Shown: positions 61,635-64,000 of the stretch, piece after piece
Numbering within the stretch: position 1 is the stretch's first letter
Layout: each line of letters begins with the position of its first letter
DNA from: Gillisella vitis
GTDB lineage: Bacteria > Pseudomonadota > Alphaproteobacteria > Rhizobiales > Rhizobiaceae
Assembly: GCF_021559775.1 (NCBI RefSeq)
Contig: NZ_CP056047.1
Location: 620,001-684,000 of the forward strand
Reading direction: 5' to 3'
DNA length: 64,000 nucleotides
Made by a program: the position numbers and the translations under genes
Notes under the pieces: model-generated
Seen by the model: the letters and a program-made list of their open reading frames with translations, nothing else
What the model was told of the DNA's origin: nothing
The model's database searches: none

Positions 61635-62732
61635 CTAGACTGCCGTCTTGGCTGCCACCGGTCCGGTCAGAAGTGTCAGGTCGCCATTGACGGCATAGCG
61701 GTCGAAAATGGCCATCGCCTGCCGACGAATATTTTCCGGCACCTCGGCTCCGCGGCCCGCGATGCCCTGATTGATCCGCTTGCGTTCACCGTCACGCTTG
61801 TCGGCCAGCGCCTCGGTGATTTTCTGAGCCGCCTGGCTGTCCGCTCCGGTGAAGGTGGCGATCCGATCAGCCAGAACCGCCTTGTCACCGAGGAAATCCG
61901 TTTCATAGGAAACCCATAGCGGCTTGACCAGATTGAGCATTTCGCATCGCTGCCAACTCAGCAGAAACTGCGCATACCAGATCGCTTGAGCCGCAACCAG
62001 CATCTCAAGCCGCTCCTCGAAGGGCAGGTGGTGGTAATTGCTTGGCAGGCCGTCATCAAAAAAAATGGTGTCGACCGGACGGTTGGAAGCGCGCCAGGAT
62101 TGGAACATATCATCGAGGCTGATCAGCGTGTCGAAGAAATTACGGACAGTGACGATAGGGCGGATGTTGTAAAGCGTCATCTGGCGGGCCAGATAGGGCG
62201 TGCATCGAATGTGATGCTGGGCGACATAGCCACGGCCGTTCAATCCATGCCGCATAAGCGCAAGCTCATCGGTTTCCTGCGAGCGCAGATTGCCTCCCAG
62301 TGCAGAGCCGCTGCCGGGTGTGAAGCTGGGAAGTGCCAGGTTGACCAGGGGGATATCCAGTGCCTGCACCAACGCCATCGAAATGAACGTCGAGGCCGAT
62401 TTGGGCGCACAGGCCACCAGAACATTCGGCTGTCTGGCCCGGCTTGCCGTCAATCTCGCCCGAAATGTCAATTCGGCAAGTTGGGAAGTCGACAGCTTCA
62501 GACCCTGGGCGTCGCCATCGCTTACGGCGGGCAGAAAGAACGGATTGGCATGGCAAAGGGCCGCGGCGACTTCCAGAGCCCGGTTTGGCGGTACGGAGGA
62601 CAGATAATCCATTCCCAGGCTTAGTGCTTCGCGCGGCGCCAGGGTGGAGATGTCTGCTAGCGTCTGGCCCAGCGTGTCTTCCAGGTTCAAACCTGCCTTG
62701 TCATTCGTCCGGATGCCGACCGCATGTTCCAT
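61635..62732 (-). CDS. Sulfotransferase family protein
   Basis: About 365 residues. The phosphate-binding region for PAPS is VLVACAPKSASTFISMALV (about 110-128; the PKSASTF block corresponds to the 5' phosphosulfate loop). The 3' loop is near RPIVTVRNFFDTLISLDD, with Arg and Ser as expected. Such proteins transfer sulfate from PAPS to hydroxyl or amino groups, in rhizobia often on surface polysaccharides or lipids; the acceptor here is unknown. Its start is taken at 62732 (MEHAVGIRTNDK); the open frame to 62831 runs into the repeat copy 3. It is a paralogue of the gene starting at 63231, about half identical in the shared region. Confidence 0.8.
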   Translation of the reverse strand: MEHAVGIRTNDKAGLNLEDTLGQTLADISTLAPREALSLGMDYLSSVPPNRALEVAAALCHANPFFLPAVSDGDAQGLKLSTSQLAELTFRARLTASRARQPNVLVACAPKSASTFISMALVQALDIPLVNLALPSFTPGSGSALGGNLRSQETDELALMRHGLNGRGYVAQHHIRCTPYLARQMTLYNIRPIVTVRNFFDTLISLDDMFQSWRASNRPVDTIFFDDGLPSNYHHLPFEERLEMLVAAQAIWYAQFLLSWQRCEMLNLVKPLWVSYETDFLGDKAVLADRIATFTGADSQAAQKITEALADKRDGERKRINQGIAGRGAEVPENIRRQAMAIFDRYAVNGDLTLLTGPVAAKTAV

Positions 62733-62761
62733 GCTGCAACCTGTCCTTATCCTGCTGCGTC

Positions 62762-62814
62762 TATCCAAACGGAGGCTTTGGCCGAATTGGATATATCGAC
62801 GCATAAACAAAAGC
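62762..62814 (-). repeat. Dispersed repeat element, copy 3 of 3
   Basis: Read on the minus strand: CTTTTGTTTATGCGTCGAT, ATATCCAATTCGGCC, then AAGCCTCCGTTTGGATAG. This matches copy 1 from CTTTTGTTTATGC through GTTTGGAT with scattered changes. It lies just upstream of the sulfotransferase start and causes the false N-terminal extension of that frame. Confidence 0.6.
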
Positions 62815-62946
62815 TTGGTGCATGAGAGCATGACTGAAGTGAATGCGTCGGTGCACCGGGGTGTGTCTGTACCAAAGGGTTATTCGCAAGGGGCGAAAAC
62901 GTTATGGTGTAAAGCTGACTGAGGAAGCTTGCGCCAGGCAGGAGCT

Positions 62947-63134
62947 TACAACCTCGTCCACGAGGGCCGGACCTCTACTGGTGGCATCCGCTGGTTTCGG
63001 GCGACCCTGAAACCGTCCATCAGGCCGGTATTTCCGCCCGGGGCCGCACGGTCAACGAAGAGCATGTTTCTGTCGAGGATTTCGAGGATTATCTCTGCGA
63101 TTGGCCTTTGACAGTGGCCGGGGATGCGCCTTGA
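62947..63134 (+). pseudogene. Truncated, frameshifted duplicate of the YcgN-type gene
   Basis: Homology to the 3' end of the gene at 60996-61490 starts at its YRLVHEG codons (here TACAACCTCGTCCACGAGGG). After one missing base near 62969 (GGCCGGACC versus GGGCGCGACC) the frame reads [20 protein letters not shown] and on to the common [10 protein letters not shown], then ends differently (LTVAGDAP, stop at 63132-63134). Over about 150 bp only a few bases differ. It has no start and is not expected to be functional. Confidence 0.8.
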
Positions 63135-63230
63135 CCGTTATCTGAGGATCTATCCTTAGAGTAAGTCTCGTACAAGTTTTACACTATAATTTCATCTCGA
63201 TTGAAACCGTTTCGGTGCATTGGAGAGCCT

Positions 63231-64000
63231 ATGTCGAGACTGGACTGGTCCCTTGTCAAAAGCTTTGTTCGCGAAGCGGCCCCGGTGCCCGACGCGGAAT
63301 GGGTGTCGCGGAAATTCGATGAGTTCCTCCGGCGGACCGATCCCGCCGATGCTTTTGCGATTTCGGGTGTGTTCTCGCTGGCGCATCCGTTCTATGTGCC
63401 AAAGATGAGCGATGCCGCAGCCGACAGTCTGGCGATTTCTGTGCCGGAACTCGGCGAGGCTCTCATGCGGGCACGGCTGACGGCCTCGCGAGCGCATCAG
63501 CCGAATGTTCTGGTGGCGTGTCTGCCAAAATCGGCTTCCACCTTCATCGGTCAGAGCCTGATGAAAGTATTGAATGTGCCGATGGCGGTGCTGATGTCGT
63601 CCGCCTTGTCGCCGCAAACGCCTTTTTCCATGGGTATTACCCTGCGTGAGCAGGAAACGGACGAGTTGGCGTTGATCCAATACGGCAATAATGGCCTTGG
63701 CTATGTGGCGCAGCATCATTTGCGATGCACGCCCTATCTTTGCCAGCAGCTTGAGCTTTACAATATCCGCCCGATCGTCACCTACCGCAATGTCTATGAC
63801 AGTCTGGTCAGTCTGGATGACATGATGCGCAAGCAGCAGCAGGAATGGGCGGCGACCCGTGATAAGGATGCGATCTATTTCAGCGACGGCTTGCCATCCA
63901 ATTATTGTGAGCTGGACGACGAGACGCGCTATCTGATCCTGGTGGATCGCCAATGTGCCTGGTATCTACAATTCTTCATGAGCTGGAAACGCTGCGAAGC
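63231..64000 (+). CDS. Sulfotransferase family protein, 3' end beyond the window
   Basis: 256 codons are visible. PNVLVACLPKSASTFIGQSL (about 95-114) is the PAPS-binding block, and IRPIVTYRNVYDSLVSLDDM the second binding region. EQETDELALIQYGNNG and GLGYVAQHHLRCTPYL match the paralogue at 61635-62732 in order and spacing, but the N-terminal 60 residues differ. TGGAGAG at 63221-63227 before the ATG at 63231 fixes the start. It is in inverted orientation to its paralogue, across the YcgN-type remnant. Confidence 0.8.
   Translation, partial: MSRLDWSLVKSFVREAAPVPDAEWVSRKFDEFLRRTDPADAFAISGVFSLAHPFYVPKMSDAAADSLAISVPELGEALMRARLTASRAHQPNVLVACLPKSASTFIGQSLMKVLNVPMAVLMSSALSPQTPFSMGITLREQETDELALIQYGNNGLGYVAQHHLRCTPYLCQQLELYNIRPIVTYRNVYDSLVSLDDMMRKQQQEWAATRDKDAIYFSDGLPSNYCELDDETRYLILVDRQCAWYLQFFMSWKRCE

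Overview
The window reads as a chromosomal segment of an alphaproteobacterium in the Rhizobiaceae (Agrobacterium/Allorhizobium/Rhizobium lineage). This rests on the gene set: a MucR/Ros zinc-finger regulator, a seven-gene Mrp (Mnh/Pha) cation/proton antiporter operon, a SyrA/ExoX-like membrane protein, DUF1491, DUF2336, DUF5330, DUF6456 and DUF930 proteins, split DUF1254/DUF1214 genes, and several families of short palindromic intergenic repeats of the kind known from rhizobia. The species cannot be fixed from the sequence alone. No rRNA, tRNA, CRISPR array, intact insertion sequence or replication origin was seen.

Layout. 0-19 kb: mostly single genes of housekeeping or accessory type. These are the 5' end of a branched-chain aminotransferase, a secreted multicopper oxidase, a three-repeat beta-trefoil protein, oligopeptidase B, a DUF930 protein, an AI-2E-type permease, an FAD oxidoreductase, a NodB-like deacetylase, a two-domain VOC protein, UspA, a DksA/TraR zinc-finger protein, MAPEG, hemolysin III (PAQR), a Crp/Fnr regulator with an FNR-type box upstream, a GNAT acetyltransferase, a secreted unknown protein divergent from a membrane AraC regulator, and MucR. 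19.3-25.4 kb: the mnhABCDEFG operon on the minus strand with overlapping genes. 25.8-38 kb: msrB, a DnaA-domain-IV-like HTH gene overlapping a DUF6456 gene, a Ser/Thr/Asp-rich unknown, a macAB-type exporter, a CocE/NonD hydrolase divergent from a TetR gene, a degenerate SecY paralogue, sufE and DUF5330.

38-50 kb: a membrane histidine kinase overlapping a peptidoglycan-binding protein gene. Next comes a minus-strand RND efflux operon (two lipoprotein adaptors, the permease, then a lipoprotein alpha/beta hydrolase) divergent from its likely TetR repressor, with a candidate operator between them. DUF1491 and DUF2336 genes follow. 50-58.5 kb: a lower-GC accessory stretch full of intergenic repeats. 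It holds a SyrA/ExoX-like gene, a LuxR-type regulator, the DUF1254/DUF1214 pair, an unrecognised 341-residue protein with a basic tail resembling a bipartite nuclear-localisation signal, and a two-gene unit of a tail-collar protein and an unrecognised 553-residue protein. 58.6-64 kb: a class A penicillin-binding protein, a YcgN-type gene, two sulfotransferase paralogues in opposite orientation, and between them a frameshifted 3' remnant of the YcgN-type gene, pointing to a local rearranged duplication.

The most promising undescribed material is the 54.6-58.4 kb island (effector-like protein, collar protein, Ser/Thr-rich unknown), the SecY-like paralogue at 35.5-36.6 kb, and the repeat elements that recur around the island and the sulfotransferase duplication.
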